The translations under genes were made by a program, and so were the position numbers. This document shows positions 43,108 through 53,143 of a stretch of DNA of 59,962 bases, one piece after another. The stretch lies in assembly GCA_022616535.1 (NCBI GenBank), contig JAKEEM010000060.1, positions 1 through 59,962 of the forward strand. The letters are read 5' to 3'. Position 1 is the first letter of the stretch. The number at the start of each line of letters is the position of its first letter. This DNA comes from Chlorobiota bacterium. Its GTDB lineage: Bacteria; Bacteroidota; Ignavibacteria; Tepidaquicellales; OLB5. Below the pieces are notes generated by a model, which worked only from the letters and a program-made list of their open reading frames with translations, made no database searches and had not been told where the DNA came from.

Positions 43108-45420
43108 TCATAATCTGAACAGATATTGAAATTTCGTAAATATCTGTCGTGTAGTTTCTATAAACCTTGAGTGATCTTTGCCTGAGCCGTAATCATTAAT
43201 GTTATGAGTTGAGCCGATATAAAAAATTGTAAAAGGATTCCACTTATAGCTGAAAAGAGGGTCGATGTTCAAAGTTCTGGTGAATGAATCATATTGGGTG
43301 ACAAGTCTAAGAAAAAAATGCCTTGTAAACTGGAATGAAGTTTTGTTCCTTAAAATATATCCGCTGTATAGTTTTTCTCCCCCAGCTTCTTTTGAAAGCT
43401 CCGAATAATTATAGGTATTTTCTATTGAAAGTCTATCAATTGGCTTAAGCGTAAGCCAGGCTTCAGTATTAAAACCAAATCCTATGTAAGAAGGATTAAC
43501 AAAGCGGACAATATATTTCCCTATCTCGAAAAAAATCCCTCCTCTTGCAGCGTTAAATGTATTTATATTGATATTAATTAACCCTCTGTGAACATTTTTG
43601 TGATAGACATTCTGGTATTCCTCATTATTTACCGCCCAAAAGCTGATTTGACAATTCGTTTGTGCTTTTCCCTGAAAATAAATACTTGGAAACAGCCACT
43701 GTTCCCTGATTCTGCCTGAATAATCGTATCTCAAGCCACCCTCCATGTAGGGATAAAGCCTTAGGAAAAAACCTTTTTTCAAATAAACTGTTAATTCATT
43801 CCATAAAAAAAGATACATATGGTTATTCTTTTCGATAAATCCAACATCTCTTCTTGCTTCAGGTGGAGCAAAACCGGATTCAAGTCCGAAACTCCAAATA
43901 TCGGCGCTGCGGCGAAACTGGGCAAGACCTCCAAAACCTGAAAATTTTTCACCGTCAAAGCTCAATGTTTTTTCCCTATTCTTGCCAAAGTGAGTGCTTG
44001 ATTTAAAAAGATTCGTATCGTTTATTTCTTTTGTATCATATCTCAAAACCTGAAAATTAAAGTAGTAATTTCTCCAAAAATTTAAAGAGCCGTCAAAGCT
44101 GATTACCCTGTTATAACCGTCTTTGACTTCTCTATCTGTAGCAATGAATCCAATGTATGACTCACCCTTCAGACTTTTCCTTATCCTTAAAACATTTATT
44201 AAAGATTTCACAGAATCCGTAAATATGATTCTACTTCCGTAATCAAAAGGAAGAATGAATTGCGTTTTGCGGTCATAAGCACCAATATAGCCGATATCGA
44301 AATCGCCGATTTTACCCGTTAGCTTCGCTGCAAATAGAGGGTCATTTATCATTCGGGTATAAACTACATTGATATAAGAATTAAAAATACTGCTGCCTTC
44401 AAGAAAGAACGGACGCTTTTCGGGGTAAAACAGCGCAGAAGGCGAGTTTATGTCAACCTGTGCAGCATCAGATTCTACCTGCGAGAAATCCGGGTTATAA
44501 ACAAGCTCGCCGGTTAAATTTGAGGTGAAACCGTATTTTAACCCCACACCAAAATCACCTTTTAAAACAGAATCAGCAATAAATTTTGAATTCGGGTTAT
44601 TAGGGTCACTTTTATAACCTGTAATACCACCAATAACGTAAGGTAATATTTCCAGGCTCTTGCTTCCTTTTAATCCTTTAAAACCCCGCACAATTCCCGC
44701 CTGACCCATAAACGATGGTTCATCTCTCGGCAATACCGCCCATGACATTTGAGTTCTGTCTCTGCGAGGCCAGGTTCGAATAAAGTGAAATTTCCATTTC
44801 TGATTGTTCTTGTCTGGGAAGCGGAGACTTTTAAAAGGGATTGACATTTCAGCTATCCACTTATCTTTATAAATCTTGCATTCGGAGCTGAAAATCATAT
44901 CATAACTGTCATCCTCACCCGTTAAGGGATTTCTAATTAAATCACCCTGGATACTGTATGGATTAACGAAAACTTCATACGCCTGCTTATCATCGCTGTA
45001 CGTATCAAATACAACCCCAACATAATCGTCATTCCAAATATTATCTCTGTCGCTAAGGTTTGCCCTTAATTTTGAAATATCCGGGTCATAGCAAATATAT
45101 GCCATATAAAGATTTTCTTCGTCATAAGCCAATAACACCTCAGTTTCAACAGGCGGCTTTGTATTATCCCCTGGGTATATTTCAACAAAGTTTTTAGCTA
45201 AAGGAACATTTTTCCATCCTTCATCGTCCAATTTGCCGTCAATAATTATTGATGAATTACTGCATTTTGAAATTGTTATTGTTGGCTTTATGTTGGTAAT
45301 AAACGAAGCTGTAGAATCCGATGGCTCTGTTGTACTTCCCTGAGATAATGCTTTATTTTGAAAAAAGTCAAAAAAGAAAAAAACAAGTATGATAACTTTA
45401 ATCCTCAACACTCGTTTCAT
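43108..45420 (-). CDS. DUF5916 protein: CBM9-like domain plus outer-membrane barrel
   Basis: 770 residues with signal peptide. The N-terminal domain (about 45-260) is CBM9-like: IDGKLDDEGWKNVPLAKNF, VLLAYDEENLYMAYICYD, DYVGVVFDTYSDDKQAYEVFVNP. Then comes the DUF5916 region with NPDFSQVESDAAQVDIN and FYPEKRPFFLEGSSIF, and a C-terminal barrel-like part of alternating strands. Such proteins are outer-membrane proteins of Bacteroidota, often beside peptidases or TonB systems; the ligand is unknown. It is divergent from the BamA-like gene. Confidence 0.85.
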   Translation of the reverse strand: MKRVLRIKVIILVFFFFDFFQNKALSQGSTTEPSDSTASFITNIKPTITISKCSNSSIIIDGKLDDEGWKNVPLAKNFVEIYPGDNTKPPVETEVLLAYDEENLYMAYICYDPDISKLRANLSDRDNIWNDDYVGVVFDTYSDDKQAYEVFVNPYSIQGDLIRNPLTGEDDSYDMIFSSECKIYKDKWIAEMSIPFKSLRFPDKNNQKWKFHFIRTWPRRDRTQMSWAVLPRDEPSFMGQAGIVRGFKGLKGSKSLEILPYVIGGITGYKSDPNNPNSKFIADSVLKGDFGVGLKYGFTSNLTGELVYNPDFSQVESDAAQVDINSPSALFYPEKRPFFLEGSSIFNSYINVVYTRMINDPLFAAKLTGKIGDFDIGYIGAYDRKTQFILPFDYGSRIIFTDSVKSLINVLRIRKSLKGESYIGFIATDREVKDGYNRVISFDGSLNFWRNYYFNFQVLRYDTKEINDTNLFKSSTHFGKNREKTLSFDGEKFSGFGGLAQFRRSADIWSFGLESGFAPPEARRDVGFIEKNNHMYLFLWNELTVYLKKGFFLRLYPYMEGGLRYDYSGRIREQWLFPSIYFQGKAQTNCQISFWAVNNEEYQNVYHKNVHRGLINININTFNAARGGIFFEIGKYIVRFVNPSYIGFGFNTEAWLTLKPIDRLSIENTYNYSELSKEAGGEKLYSGYILRNKTSFQFTRHFFLRLVTQYDSFTRTLNIDPLFSYKWNPFTIFYIGSTHNINDYGSGKDHSRFIETTRQIFTKFQYLFRL

Positions 45421-45548
45421 ATATTTATTGACTTAACAGGTTATTAACAGGTTTCATATTTCAATAAGTAAGATGAGAAAATTAAATAAATGGTTTATTA
45501 ATGACTTGAATATACTAAGCAATGATTAAATATTAGACACATAGTTGT

Positions 45549-47330
45549 ATGCATAAAGCAAAAAAACACTTAAATTTTCTATATTTATTGATTTTTTTAG
45601 CCTTTTTCAACATACTCTCAAATGCACAAACTTCAGCAAAAGTAGAAAGAATTGAATTTGAGGGCAATAAGTTCTACAGTCAAAACGAGCTGTTAAAAAT
45701 GATGGCAACCAAAGCAGAAAGCCCATTTTCAGAAATACAATTTGAGCTTGACTTAAAAAATATTATTAAAAATTACCAAAATTCAGGTTATATAAATTGT
45801 TCAATAGAGAATGTTGAGAAAAATTACAACTTCGATTCAAGTTCAATAAACCTATCAATAAAAATTAACGAAGGAAAGCAAACATTTATTGGAGAAATTT
45901 TATTTGAAGGCAATAAAGTTTTTCAAACAAAATTCCTGATGAACTTAATGGACTCTAAAGCGGGAGAAGTTTTAGATGCATTTAAGCTGAACAGAGATAT
46001 AACCGATATACTCAATCTCTATGAGCAAAAAGGATATACCTTTGCCTCGATAAGCATAAAAAATATCGAAGAATATTCGGAAAACGGAACGGATAAAATC
46101 AGAATAACTATAAAAATTGATGAAAATGAAAAAATTAAAATAGATAAAATCTCAATCGAAGGCAATACTACGACAAAAGATAATGTAATTGTCAGAGAAA
46201 TCTCGCTTGAAGATATCAAATCACTAACCAAAGAAAACCTGCTTGAAATAAAGCAGCGGCTTGATAATACCGGCTATTTTGAAAGCGTTGAAATGCCCAA
46301 AATATATAAATACAAAAATTCTACCGTTTTGCAAATAAATGTCAAAGAGGGCAATACAAATACATTCGACGGGATCTTAGGATATGTTCCCCCAGCCCAA
46401 AACGAGGAAAGCGGGTATTTCACGGGGCTTGTAAATCTTTCGCTCAGAAATCTTTTCGGAACCGGAAGAAGGATTGATGCAAGGTTCCACAAAGAGCAGA
46501 GGGAAACACAGGAGCTGGAGATTCGGTATCTTGAACCGTGGGTGCTCGGTTTGCCTGTAAACATTAGCGGCGGATTTTTGCAGAGGATAGAAGACTCTTC
46601 TTACATAAAAAGAGATGTAAGCTTAAAAACAGAGACCTTACTTTCAAGAAAATTTTCTGTCTCAGTTTTATTTAATGCAGAAAGAGTAATACCAACGCTT
46701 GAAAATAATCAGATTTACTCAATTTTTGACAGCAGGCTTCTCGCTACCGGTGTCGAGATAAAATTCGATAGCAGGGACTATGTTTATAATCCATTTTCCG
46801 GAATTCTTTATAGAACAAGCTACTCGGTCGGGCAAAAAAAAGTATACAATGCTTCATCGTTTCCTAATCAGGATATTCCCGGCGACTTTACAATTCAAAA
46901 AGGGACAGTTGATTTGGACTTTTATCATTCATTTTTTAAAAGGCAAAGTCTGCTATTAAGTGTTCACGGCGTAGAAATCCGCTCACCCAGATTTGAAACG
47001 GCTGATTTATTCAGATTGGGTGGAAATCGCTCCGTGAGAGGCTATCGTGAAAGCCAATTCCTCGCTTCCCGCGTAGGATGGAGCAATGTTGAGCTGCGCT
47101 ACTCGCTCACTCGCAAAAGCTTCGGGGCAGTATTCTATGATTTTGGGTACTATTTAAGACCCGCAGACGAAATTGCCCAAATTCCCTCGCAGGAGGCCTT
47201 TATTTTCGGCTATGGGCTGGGGATAAGGATTGAAACGGCTTTGGGAATGTTCGGAGTAAGCTATGCGCTTGGCAGGGGGGATTCGATTTTAGAAGGCAAA
47301 GTGCATTTTGGCTTGGTGAATGATTTTTAG
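45549..47330 (+). CDS. BamA/TamA-family (Omp85) outer-membrane protein
   Basis: 593 residues. Signal peptide (1-26), then three POTRA-like domains (about 30-105, 106-185, 190-265; FEGNKFYSQNELL, FEGNKVFQTKFLM, IEGNTTTKDNVIV). The barrel has the conserved loop-6 motif RLGGNRSVRGYRESQF near residue 485. Shorter than BamA (five POTRA, about 800 residues), so more likely a TamA-like or lineage-specific Omp85 that inserts or exports outer-membrane proteins. Convergent with DUF2851, overlapping by 4 nt at the stops. Confidence 0.88.
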   Translation: MHKAKKHLNFLYLLIFLAFFNILSNAQTSAKVERIEFEGNKFYSQNELLKMMATKAESPFSEIQFELDLKNIIKNYQNSGYINCSIENVEKNYNFDSSSINLSIKINEGKQTFIGEILFEGNKVFQTKFLMNLMDSKAGEVLDAFKLNRDITDILNLYEQKGYTFASISIKNIEEYSENGTDKIRITIKIDENEKIKIDKISIEGNTTTKDNVIVREISLEDIKSLTKENLLEIKQRLDNTGYFESVEMPKIYKYKNSTVLQINVKEGNTNTFDGILGYVPPAQNEESGYFTGLVNLSLRNLFGTGRRIDARFHKEQRETQELEIRYLEPWVLGLPVNISGGFLQRIEDSSYIKRDVSLKTETLLSRKFSVSVLFNAERVIPTLENNQIYSIFDSRLLATGVEIKFDSRDYVYNPFSGILYRTSYSVGQKKVYNASSFPNQDIPGDFTIQKGTVDLDFYHSFFKRQSLLLSVHGVEIRSPRFETADLFRLGGNRSVRGYRESQFLASRVGWSNVELRYSLTRKSFGAVFYDFGYYLRPADEIAQIPSQEAFIFGYGLGIRIETALGMFGVSYALGRGDSILEGKVHFGLVNDF

Positions 47331-48775
47331 TAAAAAATTATCTTATACTCATATCCTGAATCTTTAAAAACTCTTTTTCCGATTTCACATTCACTGCATC
47401 TTTCTCTAACGCAGTAAAAATTATAAAGCTGAATCAGTGCCTGCTCGATTGCGGGGGTATTAATTTTAATCCCTCTGTTTTTTATTACCTGCTTACTCAA
47501 CAAATTTATTATTGAATTATCGGGTTTAACTTCCAATTTATTATATAATTCAAGAACGTTCTCTTTTATCAAAGCATCCTTAAAAATAATTGAATAAAAA
47601 TAAACAATTGGTATTATTACATTAATTATTATGTCATTTATTCTTTGCTTACCCAAGAGCTTGAACCCAATTTTTGATTCCTTCCCGAAATCATAGTGTT
47701 TGAACCAGTATGAATCTTCGGCCGGTTTAAGTGAATTAACCAAAACCTTACATGACTTTTTTAAAATAAAATCTTCAATCTGAAAACAATTTATAATGTT
47801 TTTAAATAAATCTTCATTTATAATTTTGATTACAAGCTGGGAGCCGTAAGCAATCCTTAGAGTAGGAAAGTTTTGCGGTCTTAACCTGAAAAAATTCCAT
47901 TCTGATTTGTTTAATCTTGGAGAAGTTATTTTGTAATCAATTTCTCTCCAGATTTCCTTAAGCTTACTTATATATGCATCTTTGAGCCTTAAATCAAACA
48001 GCAAACCCGCAGAACCAAATAAAGCAGATTGAATTAAATCAATATCACCAAAGTTTTTGATTAATTTTGAAATAAATTCTAATTTAAGACTTTTGGAAAG
48101 CTTTAACATCTGTTTTTTATTTTTCGAAAATCCAAGCGCTTCAAATACAAATTCATACAAAACCTGCTCCCAAATGGTTTTCTTTTCCAAATATTCACTA
48201 TTGCGAACATATATATCCTTCTCTTTGCCCAACTCCTCAATCCTGTCTTTAATCCGCTCTGTTTTTAACTTTAACCTTTCAACTGAAAGTTTATTGAGCC
48301 AATCATTTACTACATCGTCATCAACATCCTTGTTTAGACTGTAACACGGAAGCTTAAATTTATCTGAAGGTTTACTAATTATATCCTGCCAGATTTCATG
48401 AATTGATGAATTAAGATGTTTAGAGAGAACTACTGTAGAGAGATTTCGCTTTATTCTAAGTTTTGGCGAGGTTTTATTTTCCGAATCCCACAATACCACC
48501 TGAAGAATTACTGAATTGTACCTTCTCTCTTTTGGATGGCTGTGTTCTGCCCAGCTTTTAAAATCCCTGTGAATTTCAATATCACCGGTAAAGATTTTAC
48601 CGTCTATTTTAACCTTTGCATCCTTGTAATCGGGACCTGAATCATAATTTCTGCTTCCGTAACTTATTATTTCAACTTCTTCACCGCTGTCTGTCTTTAA
48701 ATTTGAATAATAATTATCCCCGCCCTCCCATATTTTACATATGAAAGATTCATTTATATTAAGTCTTTGCTTCAT
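47327..48775 (-). CDS. DUF2851 family protein
   Basis: 482 residues. The N-terminal hallmark of the family is ESFICKIWEGG, then YGSRNYDSGPDYKDAKVKIDG and GDIEIHRDFKSWAEHSH. The C-terminus has four cysteines (YCVRERCSECEIG) that could bind metal. Function unknown; widespread in Bacteroidota and Ignavibacteria. Last gene of the mre operon, 17 bp after pyrF. Confidence 0.85.
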   Translation of the reverse strand: MKQRLNINESFICKIWEGGDNYYSNLKTDSGEEVEIISYGSRNYDSGPDYKDAKVKIDGKIFTGDIEIHRDFKSWAEHSHPKERRYNSVILQVVLWDSENKTSPKLRIKRNLSTVVLSKHLNSSIHEIWQDIISKPSDKFKLPCYSLNKDVDDDVVNDWLNKLSVERLKLKTERIKDRIEELGKEKDIYVRNSEYLEKKTIWEQVLYEFVFEALGFSKNKKQMLKLSKSLKLEFISKLIKNFGDIDLIQSALFGSAGLLFDLRLKDAYISKLKEIWREIDYKITSPRLNKSEWNFFRLRPQNFPTLRIAYGSQLVIKIINEDLFKNIINCFQIEDFILKKSCKVLVNSLKPAEDSYWFKHYDFGKESKIGFKLLGKQRINDIIINVIIPIVYFYSIIFKDALIKENVLELYNKLEVKPDNSIINLLSKQVIKNRGIKINTPAIEQALIQLYNFYCVRERCSECEIGKRVFKDSGYEYKIIFY

Positions 48776-48792
48776 TTTGATTACCGTAAGAG

Positions 48793-49617
48793 TTACTTTT
48801 TCTTTTTTACTACTAAAAGCATATTAATTTCATCTCTGGCTTTCATTGCATTTTCGCTTAAAATCTCGCAAAACTCCGTTTCGTTTTGCGCCTTTGGGGC
48901 AGAATAAATAATCGAGCGGCTTTGGTTAATTACAAATAAATTGTGGCTTAATGATGCAACGGTTTTCTCAAGTGAGTTTTTTTGTATACCTATGCCCGGC
49001 ACAAGGATTGGGGTGTCAGGGTAAGCTTTAGTTATTTTTTTCAGCTCATTTGTGTGGTTTGCACCTACAACAAATCCGATTTTATGGTCATTCCACGTTA
49101 TTGCCTTTTCCGTAACTACTTCCCAAAGCGGCTTTTTGTTAATTTTCAGAAACTGAAAATCCTTTGCCCCGTAATTTGAGGTCAATGCCAGAAGCCACAC
49201 AAACTTATTCTTACGCCGTAAAAAGGGTCTGGCTGAATCCTGCCCCATATACGGCTGCACGGTAATGGAATCAAATCCAAAGCCATCCAGGAATGCCTGC
49301 GCATAAAGCTCAGTTGTATTTTCAATATCGCCGCGCTTTGCATCAGCAATCGTAATTAAGTTTTGAGGAATATTAGCTATCGTGGATGTAATCGCTGCCC
49401 AGCCAAGCTCGGTTTCCTTTTCATAGAATGCTATGTTAAGCTTGTAGCCGCAAACGTAATCCTTTGTTGCTGATATAACCGAATTATTGAAATCAGCAAT
49501 GGGGTTTGGAGCAGATTTAAAAAACTGAGGAATTTTGGTTACATCGGTATCAAGCCCAACAATTAAATGTGAGTTTGTTTCACGAAGCGCCTGCTTAAGT
49601 TTTTTAACGAAGTGCAT
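48793..49617 (-). CDS. pyrF: Orotidine 5'-phosphate decarboxylase (type 2)
   Basis: 274 residues, the longer type-2 PyrF. Key segments are LIVGLDTD, YKLNIAFYE, the catalytic IADAKRGDIENT (Asp-Lys-Asp), SITVQPYMGQDSARPFL and LVPGIG. It makes UMP from OMP. Its ATG overlaps the rodA stop by one base (TAATG), so it is translated with the rod-shape operon. That is an unusual place for a pyrimidine gene. Confidence 0.93.
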   Translation of the reverse strand: MHFVKKLKQALRETNSHLIVGLDTDVTKIPQFFKSAPNPIADFNNSVISATKDYVCGYKLNIAFYEKETELGWAAITSTIANIPQNLITIADAKRGDIENTTELYAQAFLDGFGFDSITVQPYMGQDSARPFLRRKNKFVWLLALTSNYGAKDFQFLKINKKPLWEVVTEKAITWNDHKIGFVVGANHTNELKKITKAYPDTPILVPGIGIQKNSLEKTVASLSHNLFVINQSRSIIYSAPKAQNETEFCEILSENAMKARDEINMLLVVKKKK

Positions 49618-50846
49618 TAAACGTATTCCTTACGGTTCCTATAAGCGTTCAATATTATTCCAAGCATAATTAGATTTGAAAGAAGGAATGATACGCCGTA
49701 GCTCATAAACGGAAGAGGAATTCCGATTACAGGCATTATACCCATAATCATTCCGAGATTAATTAAAATATGGAACGAAAATATCGTTGCAAAACCAATA
49801 CAACAAATGCTCAAAAACTGGTTTTTGCATAAATATGCAATGTGAATTGTCTGCCATATAAGAATTAAGAACAGCAGAACAACAATTATCGAACCAACAA
49901 AACCAAATTCCTCACCTACCATACAGAAAATAAAATCAGTCCATTGTTCTGGTATATACTTTAACTGCGTCTGTGTACCCTGCAAAAATCCTTTGCCCGT
50001 AAGGCCGCCCGAGCCGATTGCAATTTTAGACTGAATGACGTTATACCCCGCACCAAGCGGGTCTGATTCGGGGTTGAACATTGACATTATTCTTCTTTGC
50101 TGGTAGGGCTGGAGCTTATTATAAACCATATTTACAGAAAAACCCGCTGTTATTGCAATGCTTAACACAATTCCCGAAACCAGAATATTTCGTTTTAAGA
50201 CAACCATTATTATAACAATAAAAACAATTGCCGAAACAAAATACCATGTCCCCAAAAATGCGCAAATAGCTGTAAGTATTGGCGCCACAATAAAAAATAA
50301 CATATAGTTCGGCATGCCCGCCCAGTAAAGGACCGGAAGCAGCAAAACCAAAAAAACTAAAGACGTACCCATATCCGGCTGAAGCATTATTAACGCAACA
50401 GGAGCAAGACAGATTCCGACTGCGGTAAAGAATCCCCTTGGTTTTGTTATATCTGCTTCCTTATTCCTGTTTGAAAGGAAAAATGCAAGAGCCAGAACAG
50501 TTGCAACCTTTGCGAATTCAGACGGCTGGATTCCAAATCCTGCTATGTTAAACCAGCTTGTCTGCCCTTTAATTTTTTTCCCTATAACAAGCACTGCAAA
50601 CAGCATAATAAGCGAAAGCGCGTAAACTAAGTAAGCCGTCATTGAAATATATTTGGCGGGCATATACATTATCGCAAGAACAATAACAATTCCTATGCAC
50701 GCCGAAACAAGCTGTTTTGTAAAATTTGCCGAGACAAGCTCATTACCGTAGGTTGCGCTGTAAATTGCCACCAGACCTATGGCAATCAAGCCAAAGCCCG
50801 AAACAAATACAAAAATATTAAACCGTTCAAAAATTCCGCTTTGCAT
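49617..50846 (-). CDS. rodA: RodA, SEDS peptidoglycan glycosyltransferase
   Basis: 409 residues, ten predicted membrane helices. SEDS marks: GFGIQPSEFAKVA, LQPDMGTSLVF, the catalytic-region IAIGSGGLTGKGFLQGTQTQLKYIPE, WTDFIFCMVGEEFGF and MPVIGIPLPFMSYG. It polymerises lipid II together with PBP2 for side-wall growth. Lies 8 bp after mrdA. Confidence 0.95.
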   Translation of the reverse strand: MQSGIFERFNIFVFVSGFGLIAIGLVAIYSATYGNELVSANFTKQLVSACIGIVIVLAIMYMPAKYISMTAYLVYALSLIMLFAVLVIGKKIKGQTSWFNIAGFGIQPSEFAKVATVLALAFFLSNRNKEADITKPRGFFTAVGICLAPVALIMLQPDMGTSLVFLVLLLPVLYWAGMPNYMLFFIVAPILTAICAFLGTWYFVSAIVFIVIIMVVLKRNILVSGIVLSIAITAGFSVNMVYNKLQPYQQRRIMSMFNPESDPLGAGYNVIQSKIAIGSGGLTGKGFLQGTQTQLKYIPEQWTDFIFCMVGEEFGFVGSIIVVLLFLILIWQTIHIAYLCKNQFLSICCIGFATIFSFHILINLGMIMGIMPVIGIPLPFMSYGVSFLLSNLIMLGIILNAYRNRKEYV

Positions 50847-50854
50847 AATAATTT

Positions 50855-52642
50855 CTAATCCGGAAAGTTTCCTTTAATCTCGATTATTTCGGAATCATCC
50901 GTTTGCCCGAGCAAATACCTTAAAATAATTCTTTGAGCAATTGGAGCTGCAACTGCTGCGCCGAACCCCGCATTTTCAACCATAACGCATATTGCAATTT
51001 TGGGGTCATCGTAGGGGGCGTAAGCAATAAACCATGAGTGGTCTCTCCCATGGGGATTTTGAGCAGTTCCGGTTTTACCGGCTATCTCAACATCAGCATT
51101 TCTTATTGACCTTCCCGTTCCGTTGCCGTTTACTACAAGATACATACCTTTTTGAATAATTTTAAAAAACTCTTTGTTTATTTCAAGCTCACGCTTTTTA
51201 AAGCTAACAGGAATCAGCTCCCCGCTGTTTGGATTTTTTAAGAATCTAACAAGATGCGGCTGAACAAAAGTACCTGTATTAGCAAGTATCGAAGTGTATT
51301 CTGCCATTTGAAGCGGTGAAACGCCCAACTCACCCTGTCCAATGCCCAGACTCACTACGTATCCTTGAGTCCAACCTTTCGGTCCGTAAACTTTATTGAA
51401 GTAATCCGGTGAGGGAAGAAGACCTTTTGTTTCCTCCGGAATATCGATTCCAGTTTTCTCGCCGAAGCCAAGCATCTTTCCATACTTTGTCCAGTTATCA
51501 AACCCTATCTTTAAAACAAGCTTGTAATAAAATACGTTTACGGAATGCTCCACAGATGTTACAAATCCGATTGAACCGTAAGTGCCATGGTCTTTAAATA
51601 CTTTGTCACCGAACTTGAAGCTGCCTTCGCAAACAATAGTTGAGTTGGGCTTCATAATGCCTTCCTGAAGCGATGCGAGAGCAGATACCATTTTAAAAGT
51701 TGAGCCCGGCGGGTAACGAGTTTGCGTTGCCCTGTTGAAAAGCGGCTTATCAGGGTTAGTATTTAAAGCCGTCCATACCTGTGGTGAAAGCTTACCGCTG
51801 AAATAGTTTAAATCATAATCCGGCTTGCTGATAAGGCATATTATTTCACCGCTCGAGGGGTCCATAGCCACAATTGCGCCTTTTCGCCCTTCAAGGAGCT
51901 TTTCCGCATATGTTTGAACGTCTGCATCTATGCTTAATATCAAATCATAACCGCTTACTGACTGAACGTCATTTTTGCCTTCATTAAGCGGTCCTACCTC
52001 CCGTCCTTTAGAGTCCTGCAGAATAAATTCATAACCCTTTTCACCGCGCAAATAATTTTCATAGCCGGCTTCAAGCCCGGTTGTGCCGATTAAATCACCC
52101 TGCCTGTAATAATCCCCTTCCTGCTTTTGCAGCATTGATTTGGATATTTCCTTTGAATATCCGATAATATGCGAAGCTTTAAACTCCGTTGGGTATAACC
52201 TGATTGGTTCTATTGTGTAATCGACTCCTCCAATCAAGTCACGATTCTCCTCAATAAAAGAAATTACTCTGAAATCAACATCGCGCATCACCCTTGTCGG
52301 AATGAACCTGTTAGTTCCTTCAATATCTTTAAGCATGGTTCGAAGCTCGTCGGGAGAAATGTTTATCAGTGCCGATACAAGGGGAATGTTATTTGTATCG
52401 AACTCTTTTTTTGTAATTACAACGCTGTATGAGGGCTTATTGTCAACAAGAAGCTTATTGTTTCTGTCAAAAATAAGCCCTCTTGCGGGAGTGGTGATAA
52501 TGGTTTTTACGGAGTTCTTTTCCGACTCCCTGTCAAAACGCTCGGGATTAATCAGCTGAAGCTGAACCAAACGGAACGCAATTACAAAACAAATTGCAAA
52601 TGAAAACAGATAATATATATTTTTCCTTTTGTTTAAATCCAA
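50855..52642 (-). CDS. mrdA: Penicillin-binding protein 2 (elongasome transpeptidase)
   Basis: 595 residues. One N-terminal membrane helix, a PBP dimer domain (TPARGLIFDRN), then the transpeptidase domain with the SxxK motif PPGSTFKM (S314), SxN in HSVNVF and KTG in AGKTGTAQ (K523). It cross-links peptidoglycan in the elongasome with RodA and MreBCD. It lies 1 bp after mreD. Confidence 0.95.
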   Translation of the reverse strand: MDLNKRKNIYYLFSFAICFVIAFRLVQLQLINPERFDRESEKNSVKTIITTPARGLIFDRNNKLLVDNKPSYSVVITKKEFDTNNIPLVSALINISPDELRTMLKDIEGTNRFIPTRVMRDVDFRVISFIEENRDLIGGVDYTIEPIRLYPTEFKASHIIGYSKEISKSMLQKQEGDYYRQGDLIGTTGLEAGYENYLRGEKGYEFILQDSKGREVGPLNEGKNDVQSVSGYDLILSIDADVQTYAEKLLEGRKGAIVAMDPSSGEIICLISKPDYDLNYFSGKLSPQVWTALNTNPDKPLFNRATQTRYPPGSTFKMVSALASLQEGIMKPNSTIVCEGSFKFGDKVFKDHGTYGSIGFVTSVEHSVNVFYYKLVLKIGFDNWTKYGKMLGFGEKTGIDIPEETKGLLPSPDYFNKVYGPKGWTQGYVVSLGIGQGELGVSPLQMAEYTSILANTGTFVQPHLVRFLKNPNSGELIPVSFKKRELEINKEFFKIIQKGMYLVVNGNGTGRSIRNADVEIAGKTGTAQNPHGRDHSWFIAYAPYDDPKIAICVMVENAGFGAAVAAPIAQRIILRYLLGQTDDSEIIEIKGNFPD

Positions 52643-52643
52643 C

Positions 52644-53138
52644 TTACAGTCGCCTTATTTTTTTTCTTGCAAAAATAACAGGAATTATGCTAATAATTGA
52701 CGTATAAACAGCTGTCGGCAAAATGTATCTCAGCAAAACATCGGAGAAAACAAGGTTTGTTCCCTGAAAATATATAGTGAAATAAAAAATATTATTTACT
52801 ATAGAACAAAAAAAAACAATTAAAACAAACCCGTAGCTTGATAAGTATCTTTCAATTTTGTTTTCATTATTAAAGAACCCCGATAAAAAGCCGGCGGCTG
52901 ATTTTGACAAAGCCATTAAACCAATAAAAGAGAAGCTGAATAAATCCAAAAGCAGCCCAGATAAAAATCCAGCAATGCTGCCGTCAATTTTTCCGCGCTT
53001 TATTCCAACATAAGCAAGTCCTACCAGAACAATATCCGGAGTAACCTCATAGCTTGTTACAGCTATAAGCCAAACGAGAGTCTTCTGAACAATCACTAAA
53101 ACCAAAAGCAAAGCAGCGTATTTCAGGTTTTCCGCCAT
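52644..53138 (-). CDS. mreD: Rod-shape protein MreD
   Basis: 164 residues, about five membrane helices (for example YAALLLVLVIVQKTLVWLI), the MreD topology, with GSIAGFLSGLLLDLFS as the conserved segment. Between mreC and mrdA with gaps of 5 and 1 bp. Scaffold of the elongasome. Confidence 0.9.
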   Translation of the reverse strand: MAENLKYAALLLVLVIVQKTLVWLIAVTSYEVTPDIVLVGLAYVGIKRGKIDGSIAGFLSGLLLDLFSFSFIGLMALSKSAAGFLSGFFNNENKIERYLSSYGFVLIVFFCSIVNNIFYFTIYFQGTNLVFSDVLLRYILPTAVYTSIISIIPVIFARKKIRRL

Positions 53139-53143
53139 TTGGT

